DNA of 64,000 nt, taken from NCBI GenBank assembly GCA_964550795.1, contig CAZKBH010000016.1, forward strand, positions 21,736-85,735, in the 5' to 3' direction. Position numbers and translations under genes: made by a program. The notes beneath the pieces are model-generated. The model was given only the letters and a program-made list of their open reading frames with translations, ran no database searches and was not told the DNA's origin. Origin of the DNA: M3007 sp964550795 (GTDB lineage Bacteria; Bacteroidota; Bacteroidia; Chitinophagales; Saprospiraceae). Shown here piece after piece: positions 8,074 through 15,654 of the stretch (position 1 is its first letter; every line of letters begins with the position of its first letter).

Positions 8074-8757
8074 ATGGAAACACTTGATAATAAGGTAATT
8101 GTGTACGATGATGCTTGTCCCATGTGTCAGGCATATACGGCCGGTTTTGTAAAAGCCGGCTGGCTGAAAGAGCGTCGGGGTTTCGCGCATGTTAGCCCCG
8201 AACTTCTGGCCAAGATTGATTTTGATCGCGCCCGGCATGAGATTCCCTTACTAGATACCAAAACGGGGGAGGTTACTTACGGCTTAAGTGCGCTTTTCCT
8301 CATTATTGGCGAGCAGATGCCGGTGTTCAAACCTTTGTTTCGGAGCCGCTGGTTTCGCGCTTTGTTGTATCCTTTGTACCAGATTATTACCTACAATCGT
8401 CGCATCATTGCAGGCAGTGGCGCTCCCAAAACAGGTTGCGATTGCGCCCCGGACGTGAATTTGTTTTACCGCTGGTTGTACATTGGGTTGGCGGTCTGCG
8501 GAGCTGCATCGCTTTCCTTACCATTTTTTACGGGCGACCAATTGTTGGGTAAAGTATTCATAATGAGCCAGATAGCGCTTTTGGGACTTGCCTCCTTTGT
8601 GCCCAAACGGCTTGATTTTGTGGGGCATTGGGCCACTGTTTGGCTGGCGAGTGCGCTTGTGGCGGCGATTTTGCCGGTGCCGATCGCGTATAAAGCTGCT
8701 GTGGGGTTAGTTTTGGTGGTATGGATGTGGTGGCGGAGATGGGGTAAGGTGGGTTGA
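8074..8757 (+). CDS. DUF393 (DCC family) thiol-disulfide oxidoreductase-like membrane protein
   Basis: 227 residues. The N terminus contains VIVYDDACPMCQAY; Asp13-x-Cys15-x-x-Cys18 is the DCC signature of the DUF393 family, predicted thioredoxin-like. An RWFRALLYPLYQIITYNRRII segment follows, as in family members, then a GCDCAPD linker. The last 80 residues are strongly hydrophobic, with three or so membrane segments (about 135-152, 160-176, 185-220). Function in the family is not established; a redox role is inferred from the CxxC. It begins 29 bases after the dehydrogenase stop and may be cotranscribed. The probable integron cassettes begin just past its stop codon. Confidence 0.75.
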   Translation: METLDNKVIVYDDACPMCQAYTAGFVKAGWLKERRGFAHVSPELLAKIDFDRARHEIPLLDTKTGEVTYGLSALFLIIGEQMPVFKPLFRSRWFRALLYPLYQIITYNRRIIAGSGAPKTGCDCAPDVNLFYRWLYIGLAVCGAASLSLPFFTGDQLLGKVFIMSQIALLGLASFVPKRLDFVGHWATVWLASALVAAILPVPIAYKAAVGLVLVVWMWWRRWGKVG

Positions 8758-8774
8758 AACGGTGACTTACTATG

Positions 8775-8912
8775 ACCACCAACGTTTTGGCGCCTGGCGA
8801 AGAAGCGGATTTCGAAGCACTAAACTGTATGCCAGCACTCAACTTGATACGAGGCAGAAAAGCTTCATTTAAGCACTGAACCCGCTTTTTTTGCCAAACG
8901 CCTGTTATCGGA
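8775..8912 (-). other. attC-like recombination site 2 (after the CIA30-like cassette)
   Basis: Imperfect inverted repeat of 138 bp. Read on the minus strand it opens with CCGATAAC (R''-like), then GGCGTTTGGCAAAAAAAGCG, and closes with CGCTTCTTCGCCAGGCGCC, AAAACGTTGGT (R'-like GTT). Its GATAAC box is the exact complement of GTTATC, the first bases of the cassette it would belong to (9636 downwards). It aligns arm for arm with the site at 9628-9764 although the central loops differ. That is the behaviour of integron attC sites, which conserve structure rather than sequence. Confidence 0.55.
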
Positions 8913-8975
8913 TCGGCCTTCTTGTCGACTGTATGTTTTTCTTTTTTCTAAAACAGTCGCTGCAAATTTATTCGT

Positions 8976-9515
8976 TTACTCCAAACCGATCCAATCAATT
9001 AACAATTCGAAGTCTTCTTCTTGCTTGTTGGCAATCAAAAAACTCAACTGTTCGATGTTTTTAAAGTTGAAATTTGGGATGTTCAATTTGCGCCCTCGAA
9101 ACTGAGGGTAAAATTCACTGATGGCTAACTTGAGGTTTTCCCATTCTCCTGAAGTAGTGAATTGGTGCACATAAGACTCAGACTGCGAAATATCGCCCTT
9201 CAGACGAAATTCATAGCGTTTGCCATCTCCTTTTATGCGCAAAACAATGTACTTCTTTTCTTCCGCTAGTTTTATCGCTGTGTTTAATTGTATCGAGGCA
9301 AATCCTCCATTGTTCGCCAATGAAACGTGACCTGAAAATTGTCCATGTCCGGCATCGGTAAGCACCAAGGAACTTTTGGATATACCACCCATCACGCCAT
9401 CGTTGACAATTCGCCATTCCTTGAGGTTCGTTTGAGTTGAGAAGGTATAAATCTTATCCATTTTTGATTTAGTGGGTAAGCTGAGTGCCAGTAAAATTAA
9501 TACGTATTTTATCAT
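8976..9515 (-). CDS. CIA30-like protein with signal peptide, probable cassette gene
   Basis: 179 residues. WRIVNDGVMGGISKSSL (residues 34-50) and HVSLANNGGFASIQL are the hallmarks of the CIA30 family (named after a mitochondrial complex I assembly factor; in bacteria mostly proteins of unknown role with a galactose-binding-like jelly roll). The C terminus has the expected FLIANKQEEDFELLIDWIGL strand. A short hydrophobic N terminus (MIKYVLILLALSLP) could be a signal peptide, so the protein may be exported. The gene is AT-rich compared with its neighbours and lies between two attC-like hairpins, so I infer it is a mobile cassette. Its stop is 64 bases from the downstream hairpin. Confidence 0.75.
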   Translation of the reverse strand: MIKYVLILLALSLPTKSKMDKIYTFSTQTNLKEWRIVNDGVMGGISKSSLVLTDAGHGQFSGHVSLANNGGFASIQLNTAIKLAEEKKYIVLRIKGDGKRYEFRLKGDISQSESYVHQFTTSGEWENLKLAISEFYPQFRGRKLNIPNFNFKNIEQLSFLIANKQEEDFELLIDWIGLE

Positions 9516-9627
9516 TTTTATTTTTTAAACCGTTAGAGGCTTTCCATGAGACTGTTTATAAAGTCGTTCTGATTTTTTAGTTTTATCGATGTTCCCATTG
9601 TCTTTCCTGCGTCTTTTTTTGGGGCTG

Positions 9628-9764
9628 ACTGATAACGGTTTTGGGCTTGGCGAAGGTGGGGAATTAGAAGTACAAATGTTCATGTTAGCACAAATGTTGA
9701 TTAGAATCCCCAGTGCTCAAATATAGCACAAAAGCCCCACTTTTGCCCAACCCATGTTAGCAGT
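9628..9764 (-). other. attC-like recombination site 1 (after the hypothetical cassette gene)
   Basis: Imperfect 137-bp inverted repeat. On the minus strand it begins ACTGCTAAC, continues ATGGGTTGGGCAAAAGTGGG, and ends CCCCACCTTCGCCAAGCCC, AAAACC, GTTATCAGT. The first box ACTGCTAAC is the exact complement of GTTAGCAGT, which lies at the 5' start of the same cassette (10395-10387). The stop codon of the cassette gene is only 8 bases from the R''-like box, a compactness typical of integron cassettes. No integrase gene or attI is visible in the window. Confidence 0.62.
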
Positions 9765-9772
9765 ATGTTGTT

Positions 9773-10366
9773 CTATTCTGTCAGCCATTTAAACCATATT
9801 TTCTGGTCAATTATTGGGATTTTATTTTGTTCGCAAATATTCATAGTGTGTCCCGTTCCACCTGACATTGGGTTGTCTAAATCGTCATAAAATATACCAA
9901 ATGTTGATGGCTTAATTTTGTCTGTACCAACTGCTTTTATTGTATCACGAATTATATAAGCCGCTTTTATAGAAAATCGATTTTTATCACCTGAGACAAA
10001 TTGATCAATAAGTTTCTCCATTTTCTTATTGCTTTTGGACTGATACACCACTTCTGGTTCAGCAGCAATGTTTATGTCGTCTAAGGAAATTGTTTCATAT
10101 GCTTGATTGCTTTTTTGTCTATGTCCAGCATAAGGTGTAATAACCTGCAATCTTTTATTGTCGACTGAAGTAACACCATTAGAAAATAATTGGTCTGAGC
10201 CGTCAGCATTACCACTTCTAAATGTCATTTTTACTGTCTTAGATACTAACAACCTTCCAAGTGCTGTCAACTTTTCTTTGTCTGCCTCTAAAACATTTCT
10301 TTTGCCTTCAAGCAGAACAATAGAATTGTCTTTATCAAACTGTTTTATGAATTCTTTCAATGTCAT
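9773..10366 (-). CDS. Hypothetical protein, possibly a SLOG-type nucleotide-binding fold; probable cassette gene
   Basis: 197 residues, not firmly recognised. Two features suggest a Rossmann-like SLOG/DprA-type domain: KMTFRSGNADGSDQLFSNG (residues about 47-65), resembling the SGGAxGAD loop, and NPMSGGTGHTMNICEQNKIP near the C terminus, resembling the GGTGH loop plus the P-V/I-I strand. Between them lies a Lys/Glu-rich stretch. If this is right it would bind a nucleotide or a nucleotide-like ligand, but no catalytic claim can be made. Codon use is AT-rich, unlike the roughly 50 percent GC neighbours. The gene starts 21 bases after a GTTAGCAGT core-like site and ends 8 bases before the attC-like hairpin, so it fills its cassette. 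Confidence 0.6.
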   Translation of the reverse strand: MTLKEFIKQFDKDNSIVLLEGKRNVLEADKEKLTALGRLLVSKTVKMTFRSGNADGSDQLFSNGVTSVDNKRLQVITPYAGHRQKSNQAYETISLDDINIAAEPEVVYQSKSNKKMEKLIDQFVSGDKNRFSIKAAYIIRDTIKAVGTDKIKPSTFGIFYDDLDNPMSGGTGHTMNICEQNKIPIIDQKIWFKWLTE

Positions 10367-10386
10367 TGTCGTGTCGTTTTACAATT

Positions 10387-10395
10387 ACTGCTAAC
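10387..10395 (-). other. Core-like half site at the 5' boundary of the first cassette
   Basis: GTTAGCAGT on the minus strand, complementary over all nine bases to the R''-like box at 9756-9764. I see no full hairpin around it, so it is either the end of the array or a degenerate attI/attC. The next 200 bases (10396-10599) hold nothing I recognise. Confidence 0.5.
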
Positions 10396-10599
10396 TCATT
10401 AATATACGAACATTTCAGTATCGCGGCACCAAGATAAACCAAATCTCCTAATCACGCAAATTTTAGGAATATATTTATAAGTACTTGATAATGAGTGTCT
10501 TAAACGCATGATTGACTCGTCAGTGCTTCCCAAACAATACAAAATGCGCTCCGGTAATGCGTCTGTCCATGTTCATCCCTCTACGTCTCAGAAGTAACA

Positions 10600-10643
10600 A
10601 AAATCCCCCGCAACCCAAATCAATGGGCGCGGGGGATTTTTTA
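10600..10643 (-). terminator. Terminator of rpsA
   Basis: AAAAATCCCCCGC pairs with GCGGGGGATTTTT (13-bp perfect stem) around a 15-base loop. The A- and T-tracts make it usable in either direction; the rpsA transcript comes from the right. Confidence 0.8.
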
Positions 10644-10705
10644 TTTTACGTCAGATGATCGGCGGGTAAATCGTCCACCCTCCTTCGCCAAGCCCACGGC
10701 GGGAA

Positions 10706-10951
10706 ACCGTCTCCCATCCACCGTCTCCCGTCTCCCGTCCNNNNNNNNNNNNNNNNNNNNNNNNNNNNNNNNNNNNNNNNNNNNNNNNNNNNNNNNNNNN
10801 NNNNNNNNNNNNNNNNNNNNNNNNNNNNNNNNNNNNNNNNACCGTCTCCCGTCCACCGTCTCCCGTCCACCGTCTCCCGTCCACCGTCTCCCGTCCACCG
10901 TCTCCCGTCTCCCGTCCACCGTCTCCCGTCCACCGTCTCCCGTCTCCCGTC
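10706..10951 (-). repeat. Heptanucleotide tandem repeat ending at the rpsA stop codon
   Basis: The visible DNA is an array of two 7-base units, CCGTCTC and CCGTCCA, mostly alternating, with the variant CCATCCA at the left end. One hundred N (10741-10840) replace the middle, so the true copy number is unknown. The array runs up to the base before the rpsA stop codon (10952-10954) and stops about 60 bases before the terminator, so it is the 3' untranslated region of rpsA. It is open in several frames, which is a repeat artefact. Confidence 0.9.
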
Positions 10952-13243
10952 CTACTTATTCTCCAACTGCTCGCGCAATTGAGCCAGAATCGAAAGATCG
11001 CCGAGGGTTTCTTTCTCCACTTTCTTCTGAACATCTACGATGGCGGCTTGATTTTCACCATCTTCCTTAACGCGTTCAGCTTTCACGGCTGCTTCGGCTT
11101 TGTACTTCAAATCCTCGAGGTAGCGGGTGTGCGACACGAGTAAGCGACGGTCATCTTTGTTGAATTCGATGACTTTCACTGTTACGGTCTCTTCCGGATC
11201 AAGTACTGAACCGTCGTCCTTGCGGATGTGCTTGGCTGGTGCAAATGCTTCGATGCCTTGTGGCATTTGGAAGGTTGCGCCTTTGTCGTCGCGTTTCAAC
11301 ACTGTAGCCTCGTGGTAAGAACCAACCGGGAATACGTCGTCGAATGCGTCCCAAGGATTTTCCTGAATTTGCTTGTGGCCAAGGCTGATTTGACGCTTTT
11401 CATTGTCAATGTTGAGCACCACCACTTCGAGTGGGCTGCCAGGCTTGGTGAATTCGCTTGGGTGCGCGTAACGCTTCGTCCAGGACAGATCGCTGATGTG
11501 CACCATACCGCCCACGCCATCGCCGAATTCAACGAAGATACCGTAGTTGGTGATGTTTTTCACGACTCCATCATGGCGGCTGCCCACTGGGAAGCGGCTT
11601 TCGATATCGCTCCAGGGATCGTTGGTCAACTGCTTCACAGAGAGGGACATCTTGCGGTCGCCACGGTCAATGCTGACCACTTTGGCTTCCACTTCCTGAC
11701 CCATTTTGAAGAATTCCTTGGCGTGTACCGTCTGGTTGCCCCAAGTGATTTCGCTGACGTGGATAAGCCCTTCGACACCGGGTTGAATTTCCACAAATGC
11801 GCCGTAGTCTTCGATGTTGACCACCTTGCCGGTGACCGTGGAACCTTCGCCCACTTCCGAAGACAACACTTCCCAAGGATGTGGGGTGAGTTGTTTGAGG
11901 CCGAGGCTGATACGTTTCTTTTGTTCGTCGAAATCAAGCACTACCACGTTGATACGCTGGTTGAGCGCAAGTACGTCGGTTGGGTGGTTGATACGGCCCC
12001 AGGAAATATCGGTGATGTAGAGCAGACCGTCTACGCCGCCAAGGTCGAGGAACGCACCGAAATCGGTGATGTTCTTCACGATACCTTCCAGTACCTGACC
12101 TTTTTCAAGGCTGCCGAGGATTTGTTCGCGCTGTTCAGCCAGGTCGCTTTCAATCAAGGCCTTGTGGCTTACCACGGCGTTCTTGATTTGCTCGTTGACT
12201 TTAACAACTTTGAACTCCATCATTTTACCTACGTATTGGTCGTAGTCCAACACAGGTTTGATGTCAATTTGTGAACCAGGAAGGAAGGTTTCGAGACCGT
12301 TGCAATCCACGATCAAACCACCTTTGGTTTTGCTGATAACCGAACCGCGGATGATGGTGCCGTTTTTGAACGAATCCACGATGCTTTCCCAAGCGCGGAG
12401 GATTTTTGCTTTGCGGCGCGAAAGTCCGAGCTGGCCTTGGCTGTCTTCCTGGCTTTCCACGAATACTTCCACATCGTCGCCGGGAGCGAGATTTGGCGTA
12501 TCGCGGAATTCGCTCAAGGCGATCAGACCGTCACTTTTGTAGTTGATGTCGAGGACCACATCGCCACCGCTGATGGAACTTACGCGGCCTTTGATGACTT
12601 GGTTCTCTTCAATTTGGTGCAATGCGGTGTCATACGACTTGAGCATGGAAATACGCTCCTCTTGCGTGTAAACAATTGCACCACGCTTGTCCAGATTCCA
12701 GTTGAAATCATCGAAAGCAGTAGCAGCAAGTGCCTCAACTTCAGGAATTACTTCGTCCTCATCTTCGTCTTCGTCTGCTGCAGGGCGTTTGCCGTATGCA
12801 CCAGCCGTTGGCATTACATCTTCAGAAGCGCTCACTTTAGTGCTGCGCGTTCTTTTTGGAGCAGCATCTTCGGTTTCAACCGGAGCAGCAACTTCAGCAA
12901 CGACTTCAGAGATTTCTTCTACAGCCGGAGCAGCAACTTCCGCAACGACTTCAGGGATTTCTTCTGCAGCCGGAGCAGCAACTTCTGCAATAACTTCAGG
13001 GATTTCTTCTGCAACCGGAGCAGCAACTTCCGCAACGACTTCAGAGATTTCTTCTGCAGCCGGAGCAGCAACTTCTGCAACGACCTCAGGGATTTCTTCT
13101 ACCGCCGGAGCGGCAACTTCCGCAACGACTTCAGAGATTTCTTCTGCAGCCGGAGCAGCAACTTCTGCCTCCGTGGATAAATTGGCGGCAGTTTCAGTCG
13201 TTTCCGTGGATTCCTGGATAGGATCTTTTTCTTCTTCTAGCAT
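10952..13243 (-). CDS. rpsA: 30S ribosomal protein S1 with extended acidic N terminus
   Basis: 763 residues. S1 binds mRNA on the small subunit. Six S1/OB domains are readable, beginning at VIKGRVSSISGGDVVLDI, GTIIRGSVISKTKGGLIVDC, GQVLEGIVKNITDFGAFLDL, GSTVTGKVVNIEDYGAFVEI, GSRHDGVVKNITNYGIFVEF and GSYHEATVLKRDDKGATFQM. The two N-terminal ones are degenerate, as in other S1 proteins, where they contact the ribosome. Ahead of them is an extension of roughly 175 residues: an Ala/Glu/Val-rich stretch of six 15-residue repeats, then a DEDEDED acidic patch. S1 is usually 550-620 residues, so the extension is the oddity. I chose ATG 13243 (MLEEEKD); a longer frame would need a TTG seven codons upstream. 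Confidence 0.92.
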   Translation of the reverse strand: MLEEEKDPIQESTETTETAANLSTEAEVAAPAAEEISEVVAEVAAPAVEEIPEVVAEVAAPAAEEISEVVAEVAAPVAEEIPEVIAEVAAPAAEEIPEVVAEVAAPAVEEISEVVAEVAAPVETEDAAPKRTRSTKVSASEDVMPTAGAYGKRPAADEDEDEDEVIPEVEALAATAFDDFNWNLDKRGAIVYTQEERISMLKSYDTALHQIEENQVIKGRVSSISGGDVVLDINYKSDGLIALSEFRDTPNLAPGDDVEVFVESQEDSQGQLGLSRRKAKILRAWESIVDSFKNGTIIRGSVISKTKGGLIVDCNGLETFLPGSQIDIKPVLDYDQYVGKMMEFKVVKVNEQIKNAVVSHKALIESDLAEQREQILGSLEKGQVLEGIVKNITDFGAFLDLGGVDGLLYITDISWGRINHPTDVLALNQRINVVVLDFDEQKKRISLGLKQLTPHPWEVLSSEVGEGSTVTGKVVNIEDYGAFVEIQPGVEGLIHVSEITWGNQTVHAKEFFKMGQEVEAKVVSIDRGDRKMSLSVKQLTNDPWSDIESRFPVGSRHDGVVKNITNYGIFVEFGDGVGGMVHISDLSWTKRYAHPSEFTKPGSPLEVVVLNIDNEKRQISLGHKQIQENPWDAFDDVFPVGSYHEATVLKRDDKGATFQMPQGIEAFAPAKHIRKDDGSVLDPEETVTVKVIEFNKDDRRLLVSHTRYLEDLKYKAEAAVKAERVKEDGENQAAIVDVQKKVEKETLGDLSILAQLREQLENK
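12886..13165 (-). repeat. 45-bp coding repeat in the rpsA N terminus
   Basis: Six copies plus a partial seventh of a 45-base unit encode EVAAPAAEEISEVVA and close variants (V for A, P for S, I for V). Copies differ mainly by silent or conservative changes, suggesting expansion by slippage with selection for an acidic Ala/Glu/Val-rich chain. Confidence 0.88.
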
Positions 13244-13412
13244 AGCAAAATGTTTGGTTTTCAACCGCTTGGAGGGCGGAATGGGGGCGTTTTTTTGGCG
13301 TGAACCGTTTGTTCGACTTCACTTTGGGACGAAGCCGTTGCCCCTCGCTTTTTCAAAAGCGGGCGCGAAGGTAGCATTATTTATGGAATGAAAAAGGAAT
13401 TGTGCGAAAAAC

Positions 13413-14267
13413 TCAATCCCGGGGCAGGTTTTCTCCAAATTTTCCCCCAACCGGCAAACGGTATTTCAAAAAAGGCATTTTCAATAATTCCCAAACATTA
13501 GAATGCTCCTTTGGATCGGGATGTGTGTCAATGCCAAACACCAGTTGGTCGTTGTCCACTTTGGCATAAGTACCAAACAGGCGATCCCAAACGGAGAAAA
13601 TATTGCCAAAATTCGTGTCGGTGTAGGGCAATACATAATGATGGTGCACCCGGTGCATCGAAGGGGTAACGATGAGCCAACTCAGCCCGGTGTCGAGCCA
13701 TTTTGGGAACTGGATATTGGCATGGCTGAACTGGGTAAACACCACGGAAAGCGATTGATACATGAGTACCAAGCCAATCGGTGCGCCCACCAAAATGATA
13801 CCCAGGACGGTGAACACGAAGCGGAAAACACTCTCCCCCGGATGGTGGCGATTGGCCGTGCTGGTATCCACATTCGTGTCGGTGTGGTGAACCAGATGGA
13901 AGCGCCACATCCAGCGTACGCGGTGTTCCATCCAATGGATGAAATAGGCGCCAACTAAATCCAGGAGCATAAGTCCAAGCAGAAAAAAGGCCCACATAGG
14001 CATTTCCGGCAACCATTGGAGTAGGCCTATTTGCTCCGTCACCACCCAGTCTGCAGTACGCAGGAGCAGGAAAGCCATGAGGAAATTGACCAACACGGTG
14101 GTGAGGGTAAAAAACAGGTTGATGCCGAGGTGCGCCGCTTTTTTGTAAGGCTTACGGTAATAGGGCAGACCGCTTTCAAGCAGCAAAAAAAACGTCAATC
14201 CACCGAGCAAAATCACGCTGCGGTGTGAAGACGGGATATTGGCAAAATAGTCGGCGATGGCTTCCAT
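13413..14267 (-). CDS. Sterol desaturase / fatty acid hydroxylase family membrane protein
   Basis: 284 residues with about four membrane segments and the His clusters of the non-haem di-iron hydroxylase family: HWMEH and HLVHH around residues 110-130, NRHHPGE about a dozen residues later, and HRVHHHY near residue 205. FGNIFSVWDRLFGTY after the last box is characteristic. The enzyme would hydroxylate or desaturate a lipid or sterol-like substrate in the membrane. It lies 185 bases from a lycopene cyclase gene in the same orientation, so a carotenoid-related role is possible; however, it is longer than typical CrtZ beta-carotene hydroxylases (about 160-180 residues), so I do not call it that. 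A nested palindrome separates the two genes. Confidence 0.85.
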   Translation of the reverse strand: MEAIADYFANIPSSHRSVILLGGLTFFLLLESGLPYYRKPYKKAAHLGINLFFTLTTVLVNFLMAFLLLRTADWVVTEQIGLLQWLPEMPMWAFFLLGLMLLDLVGAYFIHWMEHRVRWMWRFHLVHHTDTNVDTSTANRHHPGESVFRFVFTVLGIILVGAPIGLVLMYQSLSVVFTQFSHANIQFPKWLDTGLSWLIVTPSMHRVHHHYVLPYTDTNFGNIFSVWDRLFGTYAKVDNDQLVFGIDTHPDPKEHSNVWELLKMPFLKYRLPVGGKFGENLPRD

Positions 14268-14294
14268 GATAGGAGATAGTAGTGCGTTTGGTCA

Positions 14295-14380
14295 TACTAC
14301 TGGACATTTTCTGAAATCGAGACCTATAAGGTTTTCAAAACCTTACAGGTCTGGTAGCAAAACAAAAAGGTCCAGTAGTA
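14295..14380. repeat. Nested palindromic element between hydroxylase and lycopene cyclase
   Basis: The outer arms TACTACTGGAC (14295-14305) and GTCCAGTAGTA (14370-14380) are perfect complements. Inside, 14321-14351 is a hairpin with stem GACCT..TAAGGTTTT / AAAACCTTA..AGGTC. It could act as a processing or termination structure, or be a dispersed REP-like element; the inner sequence resembles palindromes that I recall being common between Bacteroidota genes. Confidence 0.75.
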
Positions 14381-14431
14381 AGGCGTTGTGTTTACGCGGC
14401 ACGAAAGTAATACATCGGCGGAAATCAAGAA

Positions 14432-14450
14432 TCATTCGATTGATTCGATT
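14432..14450. repeat. Short GATTCGATT repeat after the lycopene cyclase stop
   Basis: TCATTCGATTGATTCGATT, two units of the nonamer-type repeat that also fills the leader of the same gene at 15594-15640. It ends two bases from the stop codon. Confidence 0.7.
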
Positions 14451-14452
14451 GG

Positions 14453-15589
14453 CTAGCGAATTAAAAAATTGAACAAAGCGCGCAAAAAAGGCAACTTAGG
14501 GAAACCTACGATGATCCGAAGATCATCCAACAAACCACTTTCATCATCCAGGAATTCAAAAATCTGCTGAATGCTGTTTTTTTGATACATGGTGTAAAAC
14601 AGGCTAGGCCCCAGTCCATTTCGGCGGTTCAATACATCCAGAAAAATGGTATCGTATAGCCGGAATTTAGAGGAAATCATGTTCTGATTGGCGGGGCGGC
14701 CGGCTTTCAGGTTGTTGACAATGCGTTGCGCATTGCGTTCACAATTTTTAAACGAATAACCAGTCGAGGGTTTTACCCACCCGCCCCCGGTTCCGATGTG
14801 TACGTGATTGCCCTCGGAGTATTTTTCAAACGGAAAATCAGTCATGGGAATGACTCCTTGCTCCATTTCAATAATTTCAAATTCCTTGATATTCAGTGTA
14901 TTATCGCAATATTGTTGCAGCAACTGGTCGTATTCACCTTCTTTTAGAAGACTGGGTGAAAACAAGGTGAATTCCACCAATGCTTCGCGGCGGTTCAAGG
15001 GCAGCACATAGGTGAAACTGGTGGTATTTTCCCAGCGAAGCCGGTAATCCATCATCGTGAATCGTTCGGGGTCGAAGCGGTCTTCCGGGGTGCGGATCAC
15101 CCAGCCTTTGAAATGTTGGAGCAGGCGGGTATAAGGGTCGTCATTTTCAAAAAAAGCCTCTGGAATTCGGCTATCGAAGACATATTCGGCGGAATAGCTG
15201 CCTTGTTCGCCCTGAATTTGAATGGGTTCACCATTGGTAACGGACAAAATATGGTCTGTTTGCCAGGTAAATTGTCCAGATTGGTTTAGTTCCTGTTTGG
15301 CAAACGTGTAAAAATCCAAGCCCCGGAGCATTTTGTACCGATAGGGTAGTAAATCGAGCGGACGGGTGTAATCCTTGTAATAAAAGTCGCCTTTTGCCCA
15401 GCTTTGACGCAGCAACGCGTCCCATTTGCCTTCGCCTTTTTCCCAAAAGCACCAGGTTCGGTCGTTTTGATCCTTGGCACCCTTTTCGAGGAGCAGAATT
15501 TTCTTTTCAGCAAAAAACGGATCCCTGTGCATGGCTAACGCCAATTGCAACCCTGCGGCTCCCGCTCCGATAATGGCGATGTCGTACAT
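14453..15589 (-). CDS. crtY: Lycopene cyclase family protein
   Basis: 378 residues. The N terminus MYDIAIIGAGAAGLQLAL is the FAD-binding dinucleotide fold. LLLEKGAKDQNDRTWCFWE and, in the middle, EGVIPMTDFP-like and GTGGGWVKPSTGYSF segments are family signatures. The enzyme would close the ends of lycopene to beta- (or gamma-) carotene at the membrane. I chose ATG 15589 because the family begins with this strand; the longer frame would translate the adjacent nonamer repeat into SIVKIESIESFDY, which is not plausible protein. Other carotenoid genes (crtB, crtI) are not in the window. The identification as a bacterial CrtY-type rather than a heterodimeric cyclase is firm from the FAD fold. Confidence 0.88.
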   Translation of the reverse strand: MYDIAIIGAGAAGLQLALAMHRDPFFAEKKILLLEKGAKDQNDRTWCFWEKGEGKWDALLRQSWAKGDFYYKDYTRPLDLLPYRYKMLRGLDFYTFAKQELNQSGQFTWQTDHILSVTNGEPIQIQGEQGSYSAEYVFDSRIPEAFFENDDPYTRLLQHFKGWVIRTPEDRFDPERFTMMDYRLRWENTTSFTYVLPLNRREALVEFTLFSPSLLKEGEYDQLLQQYCDNTLNIKEFEIIEMEQGVIPMTDFPFEKYSEGNHVHIGTGGGWVKPSTGYSFKNCERNAQRIVNNLKAGRPANQNMISSKFRLYDTIFLDVLNRRNGLGPSLFYTMYQKNSIQQIFEFLDDESGLLDDLRIIVGFPKLPFLRALFNFLIR

Positions 15590-15593
15590 GATG

Positions 15594-15640
15594 TAGTCGA
15601 ATGATTCGATTGATTCGATTTTTACGATTGATTCGATTAA
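15594..15640. repeat. Nonamer repeat in the leader of the lycopene cyclase gene
   Basis: A run of (T)GATTCGAT(T) units, read on the gene's strand as repeated ATCGAATCA, begins 5 bases before the start codon. Similar ATCAATCGT units occur at 49921-49952 behind the MFS gene. Confidence 0.8.
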
Positions 15641-15654
15641 CAGCCAAGCATTGG

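Noticed and set aside
10641..11034. Overlapping minus-strand frames through the heptamer repeat (DGRRETVDGRRWTGDG-like protein)
   Set aside because: A tandem repeat whose unit length is not a multiple of three stays open in all frames; no start signal or conserved sequence, and it contains 100 N.
13413..14267. Beta-carotene hydroxylase (CrtZ) next to lycopene cyclase
   Set aside because: The His boxes fit the broad fatty acid hydroxylase family, but the protein is over 100 residues longer than CrtZ and no diagnostic CrtZ motif was seen; kept as a general family call.
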